Shown piece by piece: positions 17,714-28,818 of a stretch of DNA of 64,000 nt. Each line of letters starts with the position of its first letter. Position 1 is the stretch's first letter. This DNA comes from JBBIQS01 sp037442205 (GTDB taxonomy: Bacteria > Myxococcota > Myxococcia > Myxococcales > UBA5297): assembly GCA_037442205.1 (NCBI GenBank), contig JBBIQS010000020.1:32343-96342 (forward strand). Reading direction: 5' to 3'. The translations under genes and the position numbers were made by a program. The notes below the pieces were generated by a model. That model was not told the DNA's origin, made no database searches, and worked only from the letters and a program-made list of their open reading frames with translations.

Positions 17714-20020
17714 ATGCGCCGCCGATTGTTCATTCCCGCTGTCGCGATTGTGCTGGCGGTCGGCGCCTTCTTCTTCCTGCTGAGCGGAAGCGAGGCCGGT
17801 CCAGAATCGGCTCCGGGGCCGGAGCGCTCGCCGGCGGCGGAGCGCCCGACGCGCGATCGCCCGGCGCCATTCCGCGACCCTGGGAACTCCGCGGCCGGCT
17901 CCTCGATCGCCAACGCCGCGCCGGCTCCGGCGCAGGTCTCGGGCCGGGTGGTCGACGAGCGCGGACGGGCTGCGGCCTCGGCGATCGTGGTGGCCCGCGG
18001 GCCACGTGAGACGAGCGCGGTCGCCGGCAAGGATGGCGACTTCCTCCTGCGAGGGCTGATCCCCGGGGAGTACACGATCTTCGCCAGCGCCGGGGCGCGG
18101 GCGAGCGTGCCGCTGGGGCCGGTGCCGCTGGGCTCCTACGAGGAGCTGCGCGAGGTGGTGCTGGTGCTGGAGGCGGGAGCGGCGCTCTCCGGAATGGTGC
18201 TCGACGGCCAGCGCGGCGGGCCGGTGGCCGGGGCGACGGTGAGCGCCGGCGCCGCCAGCGCCACCGCCGACGAGCGGGGTCGCTACCGGCTGTCCGGCCT
18301 GCCGGCTGGGATCGTCGCCGTCCGTGCCCGCGCCGAGGGATACCTGGCTCGCTCGTTCGAAGTGGAGGTGTCGGCTGGGAGGGAGCGGGCGGGAGCCGAC
18401 GTCCACCTGGAGCGCGCGGCGCGGGTCTTCGGCAAGGTCTTCTCGAGCGGCGGGCCGGTCGGAGGCGTGACCGTGCAGGCGGCGCTCTACGGCTTCGGCT
18501 CGCGCGGCACTTTGATCCCAGTGGCCACCAACGCTCCCGACGGCACGTTTAGCGGCTGGGTGCCGGCCGGGCACCTGTCGCTGGTCTCTGCCGGCGGCGG
18601 CTATGCCGAGACCCGCAGCGCCGAGTTCGAGATAGCCGCCGGCGAGGAGCGCGAGGTCAACCTCACCCTGAGCGCGGGAGGGACTCTCTTCGGGACGGTC
18701 CGCTCCGCCGACGGCGCCGGCGTTCCCGCCTGCTCGATGACGGCGGTCGAATCGGCCAGCGGCCGGCGGCTGGCGAGCTCGATCAGCGGTCCGGCGGGCC
18801 AGTACTGGCTCGCCCCGGTGCCGCAGGGGATCTACCAGGTCGTGGCGACCTGCCAGGCGGGCCGCGCCGAGGCGCCGGGCGCCCGGGTAGCAGATGGGGA
18901 TCAGGTCGGCGTCGATCTGACCCTGGGGAGCGGCAGCATCGCCGGAAGAGTGGTCGACTGGAGCGGCAAGGCGGTTGCGGGAGCGGCGGTCGGCGTTCGG
19001 CTGGAGGGAAGCGCCGAGACTGCCAGCCAGGTCGCCACCAGCCGCGCCGACGGCTCCTTCGAGGCCGGAGGGCTGGCGGGCCAGCGATTCACGGTCTCTG
19101 CGGCGGCGGCCCAGGGTAGCGTCGAGCGGGCGGGCGTTCCGGCCGGCGCCAGGGACGTGCTGCTGATGCTCGGCTCCGGGGAACTGGTCGGGCAGGTGAC
19201 CGGCGAGCGCGGAGAGCCGGTCGCCGACTTCGTGGCCTACGCCGAGCCGCTGGAGCTTGGCGAGGCGCGGCCGCGCTCTCAGCGCTTCGTCAGCCCAGGA
19301 GGAGAGTTTCGCCTCTCGCTGGCCCCGGGCTTATACGCACTCCGGGTCTCGGCGACCGGCTACGTCCCAGGCGGCCTGGAGCGGGTGGTGGTGCGGGCAA
19401 GCGCGGCCTCGGAGCGGGTCCGGGTGGCATTGCGCGAGGGGGCCTCGATTCGCGGCCGGGTGGTGGACGAGGGCGCGCGCCCGCTCGAGGGTGTGCGGGT
19501 GGCGACCAACGAGCGGATGCTCTGGGCCTTCGGCCGGGCAGCGCCGGTCCCCAGCGGCGCCTTCGCCATCTCCGACTCGGCGGGGGCATTCGTGCTCTTC
19601 GGCGTGGCCTCGGGCGAGCGGGCCCAGCTCTTCGCCTACAAAGAAGGTCTGAGTCAGAAGGCGCCGGTGCAAGCGAGCGCCGGGAAGGATGGGGACTCGC
19701 CCGAGGCGGTGGTGGTGATGCGTTCCCGGGTGCATCCCGAGGGCGACAGCGAGTTCGGCGGGGTGGGCATGTCGCTGGGCCGGGGAGATCGCGGCGAGAT
19801 CTTCGTCGCCGACGCCTACCTCGGCGGTCCGGCGCGCGAGGCGGGCGTGCGCAGCGGCGACCTCGTGGTGGCGGTCGACGCCTTCCCTGTCGCTGGCCTG
19901 GACGTGCAGCAGGTCGTCACGCGGATCCGCGGGCAGGTCGGCACGCCGGTGCTGCTGGCGATGCAGCGCGCCGGCAAGGACTACCAGGTGGCGCTGCAGC
20001 GGGTGTCAGTGAAATTCTGA
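17714..20020 (+). CDS. multi-domain carboxypeptidase-regulatory-like protein with C-terminal PDZ
   Basis: A 768-aa envelope protein. A membrane helix or uncleaved signal (FIPAVAIVLAVGAFFFLL) at the N-terminus leads into at least six beta-sandwich repeats of the carboxypeptidase-regulatory/CNA-B type, each with the pattern (V)SGRVVDERGRAAASA...ISGLPAG-like; examples are SGMVLDGQRGGPVAGA and GQVTGERGEPVADFV. The last 90 residues form a PDZ domain with the loop GGVGMSLG and the segment GGPAREAGVRSGDLVVAVD. PDZ domains bind peptide C-termini, so this may be an extracytoplasmic docking protein. The ATG follows AAGAAA; the ribosome-binding site is weak. Confidence 0.85.
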   Translation: MRRRLFIPAVAIVLAVGAFFFLLSGSEAGPESAPGPERSPAAERPTRDRPAPFRDPGNSAAGSSIANAAPAPAQVSGRVVDERGRAAASAIVVARGPRETSAVAGKDGDFLLRGLIPGEYTIFASAGARASVPLGPVPLGSYEELREVVLVLEAGAALSGMVLDGQRGGPVAGATVSAGAASATADERGRYRLSGLPAGIVAVRARAEGYLARSFEVEVSAGRERAGADVHLERAARVFGKVFSSGGPVGGVTVQAALYGFGSRGTLIPVATNAPDGTFSGWVPAGHLSLVSAGGGYAETRSAEFEIAAGEEREVNLTLSAGGTLFGTVRSADGAGVPACSMTAVESASGRRLASSISGPAGQYWLAPVPQGIYQVVATCQAGRAEAPGARVADGDQVGVDLTLGSGSIAGRVVDWSGKAVAGAAVGVRLEGSAETASQVATSRADGSFEAGGLAGQRFTVSAAAAQGSVERAGVPAGARDVLLMLGSGELVGQVTGERGEPVADFVAYAEPLELGEARPRSQRFVSPGGEFRLSLAPGLYALRVSATGYVPGGLERVVVRASAASERVRVALREGASIRGRVVDEGARPLEGVRVATNERMLWAFGRAAPVPSGAFAISDSAGAFVLFGVASGERAQLFAYKEGLSQKAPVQASAGKDGDSPEAVVVMRSRVHPEGDSEFGGVGMSLGRGDRGEIFVADAYLGGPAREAGVRSGDLVVAVDAFPVAGLDVQQVVTRIRGQVGTPVLLAMQRAGKDYQVALQRVSVKF

Positions 20021-20620
20021 CTCCGGCTCTCGCTGCCCTGGCCCCGGGTAGGCCCTCAACCCGTGGGAGATCCAGCGCGCGGAGAGCCGCTGGAAGGCGC
20101 GTTCGCGCCGGGCGATCGGCCGCAGCCCGGAGCAGGCCTTGGGAAGTGTGCGCTCCGGACAGCTCGAGCACGGTGCGCGGTCGGGGCCGCGCCGCCGGTA
20201 GAGGGCGATGGCCAGAGAGACAACTGCGACGGCGACAGTCGAGAGTGCCAGCGCGGCAAGGGAGCGCTCCCGGGTCCCGAGGACGAGGCAGGCGGAGGCG
20301 CCGGCCATGGGCAGTGCTCGCGTGAGGATCTTGGGCAGGCGCCGGCGAGAGAGGGCGAGGGCGCCACTGGCAATTAGCGTGGCCAGCGAAAGCCCGGCCA
20401 ATTCCAGCGACGCCGGCGAGACCAGTCCGGCCGCCGCCCCGAGCAGCGCCCCGGCGGTGGCCAGCGAGCAGCCCAGGCACAGGCGCATGCGCCGGCCGAT
20501 CTGGATCACTTCGCCGGAATAGGCCCCGCACAGCGGATGGTGGGCGAAGCGATGGAAGGCGTGGGCGCGGCGGGCGAGCCGGTCGATCCGCCGCGCCAGG
20601 CCTGGGGGCAGCGCGCTCAC
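20006..20620 (-). CDS. small membrane protein with two Cys pairs
   Basis: A 204-aa protein that starts with GTG overlapping the YbjQ-family stop (GTGA). It has a His-rich N-terminus (HAFHRFAHHPLCGAYSGE), then RRMRLCLGC, about five hydrophobic helices, and a C-terminal CSSCPERTLPKAC cluster. The two C-x-x-C pairs and nearby His residues could bind a metal. Its end overlaps the end of the convergent PDZ gene by 15 bases. Family not recognised. Confidence 0.6.
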   Translation of the reverse strand: MSALPPGLARRIDRLARRAHAFHRFAHHPLCGAYSGEVIQIGRRMRLCLGCSLATAGALLGAAAGLVSPASLELAGLSLATLIASGALALSRRRLPKILTRALPMAGASACLVLGTRERSLAALALSTVAVAVVSLAIALYRRRGPDRAPCSSCPERTLPKACSGLRPIARRERAFQRLSARWISHGLRAYPGPGQREPESEFH

Positions 20621-20970
20621 CCGGCGGAACGGACGACGACGGCGGTGCCGTAGGCGACGATCTCGTTGGTGTTCTGCATCAGCTCGCTGGAGTCGAAGCG
20701 CATGCCGAGCACGCAGTTGGCGCCCATCTCCTTGGCGTGCCGCTCGAGCCGGTTCATGGCCTCGTTTCGGGTGTCGTTGGCCAGCTCGGTGAAGAGGGTG
20801 ATCTCGCCGCCGAACAAGGTCTGGCAACCGGCGCAGGCGGTGCCGAAGACGCTGCGGCTGCGGACGGTGATTCCCCAGCACGGGCCGATGATCCGCTCCA
20901 CTTCGAAGCCGGGCGGCGGCGCGAAGGTGGTGAGGATGGGCATTTCGTGGCGGACGATGGACTCGGACAT
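20617..20970 (-). CDS. YbjQ/UPF0145-family heavy-metal-binding-domain protein
   Basis: A 117-aa member of the UPF0145 family, whose diagnostic segments are visible: FEVERIIGPCWGITVRSRS, GGEITLFTELANDTRNEA, and GANCVLGMRFDSSEL...EIVAYGTAVVV. The family forms small oligomeric barrels annotated as putative heavy-metal-binding; the precise ligand is unknown. An additional CAGC pair is present. It starts with ATG and has GGAGGC upstream; the downstream membrane protein overlaps its stop, so the two are co-translated. Confidence 0.88.
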   Translation of the reverse strand: MSESIVRHEMPILTTFAPPPGFEVERIIGPCWGITVRSRSVFGTACAGCQTLFGGEITLFTELANDTRNEAMNRLERHAKEMGANCVLGMRFDSSELMQNTNEIVAYGTAVVVRSAG

Positions 20971-21042
20971 GGCTGCCTCCCGAAGGAGCGACAGGATACC
21001 GCCGCTCTTGGCTGTCCGAGGCGAATTCTTGCCCCTGAAACG

Positions 21043-21076
21043 CCGCGGCGCCCGCCGTTGCCAGCGGGCGCCGCGG
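21043..21076 (-). terminator. terminator of the ccm operon
   Basis: CCGCGGCGCCCGC (21043-21055) pairs perfectly over 13 bases with GCGGGCGCCGCGG (21064-21076). In minus-strand RNA CGUUUC follows. It lies 20 bases after the stop of the last ccm gene. Confidence 0.6.
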
Positions 21077-21096
21077 GAGAGACCGGAGCTTGCCGA

Positions 21097-22428
21097 TCAG
21101 CGCTGCGGGATCTGCGAGGGCTTCAGGACCATCTCCAGGTCCTTGGTTCCGGCGGCGACGCTTTCGACGCGCGCCGATGGCTCGGCGGGATCGCGGGTGG
21201 TGGCGACGCCGTCGAAATCGATGCGGGCGTCGATGCTCGCCCTCTCCGGGAACGGCATGCCCATCATCGAGTCGGCCTGCGACAGGCTGAAGGCCAGCGG
21301 GAAGCCAGTGGCCGGCAGGCGCTTCACCGCCGACGGCGGGCCGCGCCTTTCGCCCAGCGGACGGGCGGTGATGAAGACGATGGCTCCCTCGGGGATCGAT
21401 CCGGCGCTCGGGTCGAGCACCAGCTTGCCGCTGATCCCGCCGGCGACGCTGGCGGTGGGGGTCTTCGACTCGGTGGCGGCAGGCCGGGCAGCGGGAGCGG
21501 CCTGCGGAGCGTCGGAGTTGCTCAGCACCAGCCGCAGCTCCGAGCTGCCGGCAGTCACCCCGTCCATGATCACCCGCGGCTCGGCCGGATCGTGGGTGCC
21601 AGCGTTGCCGTCGAAGTCGACGTAGGCAATCAGCGTCGACTTCTCGGGGATCGGCTGGCCCATCATCGAGTCGGCGTTGCTCAGGCTGAAGGGAATCGGA
21701 AACTGCAGCGAGGTGATCTTCTGCGCGGCGATGGGCGCGCTGCCGCGGTCGCCGTCCGGGCGGACGATCAGGAACAGCACCGCCTCCGCCGGCGGGGGCG
21801 ACACGCCCGGGGCCAGCTCGAGGGTCCCGCTGAGCACCGGAGTCTCGTCGGCCTCGGCCTCCTGCTGGCCGCCGCCCATGCCTCCCATGCCCCGCATCCC
21901 GCCCGTCCCGCCGCCCATCATCCCCATGCGGCCGGAGGGCTGGGCCTCGGTGCGCGGCTGCAGCAGCTCGCGCATGAAGAAGGCCAGCAGCACCACCGTG
22001 GCCCCGGCCCAGGCGCCGATCAGCCCCGAGCGCAGCCCGCTGCTCGGCTTGGCGGCGGCCGCGGCGGACGGCTGCGCCGCCTGATTCGGCTGCGCTGGCG
22101 CGGGAGCAGCCTCGGCCGCGGGCGCCTTCTCCAGGGCGAGCAGCACGCGGGCGGCCTCGAGCTCGGTTTCGTACCGCTCGCGGGCAATCGATTCGGGCTC
22201 GGCCCCGGCACCGCCGACCTTGAGCTCCTGCAGCCGCGCGAAGAGGGCGTCGCGCCGCGCCAAGAGCTCGTCCGGCTTGAGCCCGCCGCTCTCGGTCGCT
22301 GCCGGAGCGCTCGGGGCCGCGGGCTTGGCGCCCTTCCCCTTGCCCCAGAAGAGCAGGAAGGTGCCCGCCGACAACCCGGCGGCCAGCGCGGCCACTCCGG
22401 GGATCCAATCCGTCTGTCCCGCCATCAT
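21097..22428 (-). CDS. ccmI: CcmI-like cytochrome c maturation protein with duplicated C-terminal domain
   Basis: A 443-aa membrane protein. An N-terminal helix, a charged helical segment (KPDELLARRDALFARLQEL) and a second membrane helix (IGAWAGATVVLLAFFM) are followed by a Met/Gly-rich linker and then two tandem copies of the beta domain found at the C-terminus of CcmI/NrfG-type proteins. Repeat 1 has AVLFLIVRPDG and FSLSNADSMMG; repeat 2 has AIVFITARPLG and FSLSQADSMMG. No TPR array is evident. It likely delivers apocytochrome to CcmF/CcmH outside the membrane. Of the adjacent ATG codons, the first overlaps the ccmH stop. Confidence 0.75.
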   Translation of the reverse strand: MMAGQTDWIPGVAALAAGLSAGTFLLFWGKGKGAKPAAPSAPAATESGGLKPDELLARRDALFARLQELKVGGAGAEPESIARERYETELEAARVLLALEKAPAAEAAPAPAQPNQAAQPSAAAAAKPSSGLRSGLIGAWAGATVVLLAFFMRELLQPRTEAQPSGRMGMMGGGTGGMRGMGGMGGGQQEAEADETPVLSGTLELAPGVSPPPAEAVLFLIVRPDGDRGSAPIAAQKITSLQFPIPFSLSNADSMMGQPIPEKSTLIAYVDFDGNAGTHDPAEPRVIMDGVTAGSSELRLVLSNSDAPQAAPAARPAATESKTPTASVAGGISGKLVLDPSAGSIPEGAIVFITARPLGERRGPPSAVKRLPATGFPLAFSLSQADSMMGMPFPERASIDARIDFDGVATTRDPAEPSARVESVAAGTKDLEMVLKPSQIPQR

Positions 22429-23015
22429 CAGCTTCTCTCCGGGGAACTGGTCTTCGGCGAGACTCCGCCGGGCCAGCCGTAGGCCAGCTCTCGAACCTTG
22501 AGGACCGCCTTGGCCAGCTCGGGCGACTCGGGAAGCTCGTCGCGGCCGGGCGCTTTGCCCGCGCTCGCCGGCGCCTCCGGGCGCTTCCCCGAGCGCAGCG
22601 ACAGCGCGATCCCCAGCCCGCCGCCGAGCACCACCAGCACCGGCAGCGCCCAGAGCATCAGGTTGATGCCGTCCGACTTGGGCTTCTCGCGGATGAACTC
22701 GCCGTAGGCCAGCTCGAAGTAGCGGATGATCTGCTCTTCGCCGTAGCCCTTGGCCAGCAGCTCGTGGGTCTGGCGCTTCATGTTCTGCGCCATGGTGCTG
22801 GGCGACTCGTCGATCGAGCTTCCCTGGCACACCGGGCAGCGGACCAGCGAGGCGACCTCGCTGGTGCGCTTCTCCAGCTCGGCTCCGGCCAGCGGCCTGC
22901 CGGCGGGGGCGCCGACCTGCTGCACCAGGAACTGGTTGAGGGTCTCCTCCTCGGCGGCGCCGGCCGGGCCGGCGGCCAGCGACAGCAGCGCGAGGAGCGC
23001 GGCGGCGATTCTCAT
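22428..23015 (-). CDS. ccmH: cytochrome c maturation protein CcmH
   Basis: A 195-aa protein: signal peptide (MRIAAALLALLSLAAGPAGA), the thiol motif RCPVCQGSSIDES, and a membrane helix (LMLWALPVLVVLGGGLGIAL), with YGEFIREKP characteristic of CcmH. It keeps apocytochrome CXXCH cysteines reduced in the periplasm with CcmG. The long upstream reading is rejected: MRIAAALL overlaps the ccmG stop (ATGA) and begins a normal signal peptide. The C-terminal extension beyond the helix is longer than in minimal CcmH proteins. Confidence 0.95.
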   Translation of the reverse strand: MRIAAALLALLSLAAGPAGAAEEETLNQFLVQQVGAPAGRPLAGAELEKRTSEVASLVRCPVCQGSSIDESPSTMAQNMKRQTHELLAKGYGEEQIIRYFELAYGEFIREKPKSDGINLMLWALPVLVVLGGGLGIALSLRSGKRPEAPASAGKAPGRDELPESPELAKAVLKVRELAYGWPGGVSPKTSSPERS

Positions 23016-23532
23016 TTGGCCTCCATGAGCTGCTGCACGTAGCCGGTGAGGATCTCGGCCGACAGCGGGCCCTCGTACTTGGCGACGATCTTTCCGCGCG
23101 GGTCGATGAAGAAGGTCTCCGGCACTCCGTAGACCCCGTAGGCGATGGCCGCCTTGCCGCCTTTGTCCACCAGCGCCGGGTAGCCGCTGCCGTGGCGGCG
23201 CAGGAAGTCCTGGATGCGCGCGTCCTCGTCGTCGTAGACCACGCCCACGAACTGGATGTGGTTGCCCATCGACTTGGCCGCCTGCTGCAGCATCCCGTGC
23301 TCGGTCTGGCAGGGGACGCACCAGGTGGCCCAGAAGTTGAGGACCACCGGCTTGCCCTTGAGCGAGGCGAGCGCGATCGGGGAACCGCCGCCGACCGGAG
23401 TCAGCTCGAACGGCGGGGCCTCGCGCCCCACCAGCGGTGAGTCGATGCGGTTGGGGTCCTTCCCGAAGCCGAGCGCCAGGATCACGATCAGCGGGACGGT
23501 GATCCCCAGCCCGATGGCGAGCACGGTCTTGT

Positions 23533-23536
<4 letters not shown>
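23012..23536 (-). CDS. ccmG: thiol:disulfide interchange protein CcmG/DsbE
   Basis: A 174-aa membrane-anchored thioredoxin. An N-terminal helix (TVLAIGLGITVPLIVILALGF), the active site FWATWCVPCQTEH, the cis-Pro region GVPETFFIDPRGKIV and the family glutamate in the loop SGYPALVDKGG all fit CcmG. It reduces the CcmH/apocytochrome disulfide. The start overlaps the ccmF stop. Confidence 0.95.
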
Positions 23537-25544
<2,008 letters not shown>

Positions 25545-25548
<4 letters not shown>

Positions 25549-26054
25549 TTCTGCTCGTCCTTGGCGTCGTTGATGATCTGCTTGATCTGCTCTTCGCCCA
25601 GCTTCTCGCCGCGCTTGGGCGCCCGGTACTCGTTGCCGTGGGAGACCATCAGCCGCGAGCCCTCGAACTTGCCGGCCTCGTTGACCGTCCCCTCGACCAC
25701 CACCCCGATGCCCTCGCGGAACATCTGCGGCGGCACGCCCTTGGTGTGCACCGGCACGGTCTTCTCGCCATCGGTGACAGCGAAGTCGAGCTCGGTGGCC
25801 CCGGCCTCGTACTTGACCGAGTTGTCGGCCACCAGGCCGCCGAGGCGGATGGTGGCCCCGCGGGCCTTGGCCCCGGCCTCTAGCAGCTGCGCCGGACCCC
25901 AGTAGTAGATCAGGTTCTTCCCCAGCCCGCCGAAGCCGACGAAGGCGATGGCCCCGCCGGCGATCAGCAGCGCGCCCAGGGCGAACATCCCGCTCTTCTT
26001 CGGCAGCTGGGCGCGGGGCAGGGGGGCAGCAACCTGGTTGATGGCGTCGCTCAT
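25545..26054 (-). CDS. ccmE: haem chaperone CcmE
   Basis: A 169-aa membrane-anchored OB-fold protein: N-terminal helix (FALGALLIAGGAIAFVGFG), the beta barrel (IRLGGLVADNSV, VVVEGTVNEAGKFEGSRL), and the haem-binding His-Tyr motif HGNEY (family: H-x-x-x-Y). It receives haem from CcmC and passes it to CcmF. The N-terminus is longer than in E. coli CcmE. It overlaps ccmD by four bases. Confidence 0.93.
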
Positions 26055-26206
26055 GGGCGCTCCTTGGCGGCCAGCTGGCGCTCGGCGCGGCGCGCTTCGC
26101 CCCTCAGCCGAATGAAGATGGTGGCGGCGTAGCCGGTGAAGGCCAGCGCGGTGATGACGTAGGTGGCGATGACGAACTCCCAGCCTCCGGAAATGACGCC
26201 GTTCAT
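26051..26206 (-). CDS. ccmD: CcmD-like small membrane protein
   Basis: A 51-aa protein (about 52 codons): ATG at 26206, one membrane helix (FVIATYVITALAFTGYAATI) and a basic tail (RLRGEARRAERQLAAKERP). Size, topology and position between ccmC and ccmE fit CcmD, which helps release holo-CcmE from the ABC exporter. It overlaps both neighbours by four bases. Confidence 0.85.
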   Translation of the reverse strand: MNGVISGGWEFVIATYVITALAFTGYAATIFIRLRGEARRAERQLAAKERP

Positions 26207-26967
26207 GCCTTGCCTCCAGTCGCCGGCTCAGGAGCCCCGGCCAGCGCGATGGGAGAGGGATTGGCCTCGGGCAACGGCGGGGCCAGCTGATCGCGCAGCC
26301 GGGTCTCGGCCAGCTTGGCGCGCAGGATGATGAACGCCGCCGCCAGCGCCATCACTGCCAGCGCGTTGATGTGCAGCGGCCGGGCCATGGCCTTGTCCAT
26401 CATCTTGGGCGAGGTCTGCAGCTGGTGCAGCGAGTTCCACCAGCGCACCGAGAAGTAGACGATGGGGACGTCGGCGAAGCTGACGATGGTGGCCACCGCC
26501 GACCAGGCGGCGCGGCGCACCGGGTCCTCGACGAAGTGGCGCAGCGCCAGCACCCCGAGGAAGGCGAAGAGCATCACCGCCACCGTGGTCAGCCGCGGGT
26601 CCCAGTCCCACCACACGCCCCAGGTCGGCTTGGCCCACAGCGAGCCCTGGACGCACAGCAGGAAGGAGAAGACCACTCCCACCTCGATCCCGGCCTCGAG
26701 CAGGGTGTCGTACTTCCAGTTGCGGGTGACCAGGAAGGCCACCGCCATCACCATGGCGAAGGTCAGGGCCAGCATCCCGTTCCAGGCGGTGGGGACGTGG
26801 ATGTACATGATGCGCTGGACGTCGCCCATGTAGAACTCGGGCGGGGCGACGAACAGGCCGATGTAGCTGCCGATGCTCAGCAGCACCAGCGACAGGGCGA
26901 TCAGGATTCCGGCGACCAGCCGGCTCCGATCGCCTTTGGCGGCGGGTGACGAGGTGGATTGGCTCAT
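26203..26967 (-). CDS. ccmC: haem exporter/transfer protein CcmC
   Basis: A 254-aa six-helix membrane protein with the tryptophan-rich haem signature WGVWWDWDPRLTT and the flanking His residues (YIHVPTAWN, WWNSLHQ). It loads haem onto CcmE. Length and signature are typical; the C-terminus carries about 30 extra Pro/Ala residues. It starts four bases after the ccmB stop. Confidence 0.95.
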   Translation of the reverse strand: MSQSTSSPAAKGDRSRLVAGILIALSLVLLSIGSYIGLFVAPPEFYMGDVQRIMYIHVPTAWNGMLALTFAMVMAVAFLVTRNWKYDTLLEAGIEVGVVFSFLLCVQGSLWAKPTWGVWWDWDPRLTTVAVMLFAFLGVLALRHFVEDPVRRAAWSAVATIVSFADVPIVYFSVRWWNSLHQLQTSPKMMDKAMARPLHINALAVMALAAAFIILRAKLAETRLRDQLAPPLPEANPSPIALAGAPEPATGGKA

Positions 26968-26970
26968 TGG

Positions 26971-27633
26971 CTACTCCTCGGCGACGACTCCGAACAGCAG
27001 GCCGCCCAGCGGCCAGAAGATGGCGTTGAAGGCGACCAGCAGCAGCATCCACGACCCGAGCTGGTTCATCGGATCGCCCATGACCAGCAGCGAGGTGGCC
27101 TTGACGCAGGCCAGCAGCACCGGCACCAGCAGCGGCAGGAGCAGCAGCGGCAGCAGCACCTGCTGGGCCCGCAGCTGGGCGGCCATGGCGGCGTAGAGCG
27201 TCCCGGGGGCGGAGATCCCCGCGGCCCCCAGGGCGATGACCCCGAGCAGCGGGAAGACCCGCCAGGTCCCGGCGTCGAAGAGGACCACCATTACCGGGAC
27301 CAGCATCGCCCCGAGCACCGTCAGCTGCAGCCAGTTGGCGATCGCCTTGCCGTAGTAGAGGGCGCGCGGGCTGGCGGGAAGCAGCAGCAGCCCCTCCATC
27401 GCCCGCTGCTCGTACTCGACCTGGAAGCTGGCCGACAGCGACAACACCGAGGCGAAGAGCAGGGCCACCCACAGGAAGCCGCCGGCGTTGTGGCGCAGCG
27501 CCTCGGCGTCCGGGCCGGCGGCGAAGCTCAACAGCAGCAGCGCGGCGGCCCCGAAGGCGAAGACCGCCGAGGCCTGGGCGCGGGTGCGCCAGGAGAGGAG
27601 GAGATCCTTGTGCAGGGCGGCGAAGAGCTGCAT
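26971..27633 (-). CDS. ccmB: haem exporter permease CcmB
   Basis: A 220-aa protein with six hydrophobic segments, typical of CcmB (FQVEYEQRAMEGLLLLP, GSWMLLLVAFNAIFWPLG). It pairs with the CcmA ATPase. The start ATG at 27633 overlaps the ccmA stop by one base (TGATG), so a longer upstream reading is wrong. Confidence 0.92.
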   Translation of the reverse strand: MQLFAALHKDLLLSWRTRAQASAVFAFGAAALLLLSFAAGPDAEALRHNAGGFLWVALLFASVLSLSASFQVEYEQRAMEGLLLLPASPRALYYGKAIANWLQLTVLGAMLVPVMVVLFDAGTWRVFPLLGVIALGAAGISAPGTLYAAMAAQLRAQQVLLPLLLLPLLVPVLLACVKATSLLVMGDPMNQLGSWMLLLVAFNAIFWPLGGLLFGVVAEE

Positions 27634-28406
27634 CAGGTGCCCCTCGCGGCGGCGAGCCGGCTGGCGCTGGCGGCCTTGGACACCGCCGGCAGCTCGGCGG
27701 CGGGGCCGGTCCACTGGACTCGGCCCTTGCTCAGCAACAGCGCCCGGTCGCACAGGGCGGCGCCGTGCTCCAGCAGGTGCGAGGCGACGATCACCGCCGT
27801 CCCGCGCTGGCGCATCTGGTCGATGAGCGAGTCGAGCAGGGCAAAGCCCTCGGGGTCGAGCTGGCCGTAGGGCTCGTCGAGCAGCGCCACCGCCGGCTGC
27901 TGCAGCAGCAGCCGCGACAGGGCGAGCCGCTTGTGCATGCCGGCGGAAAAGGTGTGGACCGCGTCGTCGGCGCGGTGGGCCAGCCCGACCGTCTCCAGCA
28001 GCGGCATCAGCGCCGCGCGATCGGAAGGCCTGCCCAGCAGGCGCGAGAAGATCTGCACGTTCTGCAGCGCGCTGAGCGCCTCGTAGGTGTTGAAGTAGTG
28101 GCCGACCAGCGCCGTGCGCAGCCGCTGCTCGTCCCGCCCCTCGAAGCCCTCGACCTTGATGGTGCCGGCGTCAGGCCGCAGCGCCCCGGAGAGCACCCGC
28201 AGCATCGTCGATTTGCCCGAGCCGTTGCTGCCCGCCAGCAGCAGCACCTCGCCCCGCTCCAGCCGCAGGTCGACCTGGGCCAGGGCCCAGGAGCGACCGT
28301 AGCGGCGGCAGAGCCCGCGGACCTCCAAGGCCGGGCCCAGCTCGCGCACCCGCCCGGGGGCGTCGCTGTTCGTGCCGTCCGAGGGCTTGGTCGATGGGAG
28401 GAGCAT
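27633..28406 (-). CDS. ccmA: haem exporter ATPase CcmA
   Basis: A 257-aa ABC ATPase: Walker A GSNGSGKST, Q-loop region GHYFNTYEAL, signature FSAGMHKRLALSRLL (the CcmA form with G-M instead of G-Q), Walker B VALLDEPYGQLD and the H-loop VASHLLEHG. It drives release of holo-CcmE. It is the first gene of the nine-gene ccm operon. The start ATG has GGAGCG-like sequence upstream; the first 20 residues are an extension beyond the fold. Confidence 0.95.
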   Translation of the reverse strand: MLLPSTKPSDGTNSDAPGRVRELGPALEVRGLCRRYGRSWALAQVDLRLERGEVLLLAGSNGSGKSTMLRVLSGALRPDAGTIKVEGFEGRDEQRLRTALVGHYFNTYEALSALQNVQIFSRLLGRPSDRAALMPLLETVGLAHRADDAVHTFSAGMHKRLALSRLLLQQPAVALLDEPYGQLDPEGFALLDSLIDQMRQRGTAVIVASHLLEHGAALCDRALLLSKGRVQWTGPAAELPAVSKAASASRLAAARGT

Positions 28407-28818
28407 GGGCCTTCTCGCGCTCCGTTAGATGAGCGGGCGGTCCCATCGTTTCGCCTGTCCTTAGGAGCATTTGGCGCGCTCGGGCGACCCGGTGGACCTC
28501 CCGCAAAGCGCGCGGGCAGCCTGGCTCCTGGCCTGGCGGGTGCGCCCCCTCCGGCGAAGGCTGAGTAGCCGATTTTGTTGGACTTCTGGTGCCCCAACGA
28601 ATGGCACTTGGGCGGCCGAGCGCCTGGTGGCCCGGGAGCCTGGGAGCCATTCATCGGGATGTGTTCGAGCCGGCGGCTGGTCGTCAGATTCGCGGGAGGC
28701 ACAGAGGCCGGGTGGGAAACGGGGGCAACGCCTCAAATCGACCTCGGCTCGTGCGAAGGCGAGGAGTACGATTTCGCCGTCGAAAGGCTATGCGCCTGAC
28801 TGCGAGGGAGGCCAGCGC
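28407..28818. other. intergenic region between ccmA and the zinc-ribbon gene
   Basis: A 412-base gap between divergent genes. I see no conserved ORF in it; the open frames there are compositional. It should hold the ccm promoter on the minus strand and the zinc-ribbon promoter on the plus strand, but no clear -35/-10 pair stands out. Confidence 0.5.
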
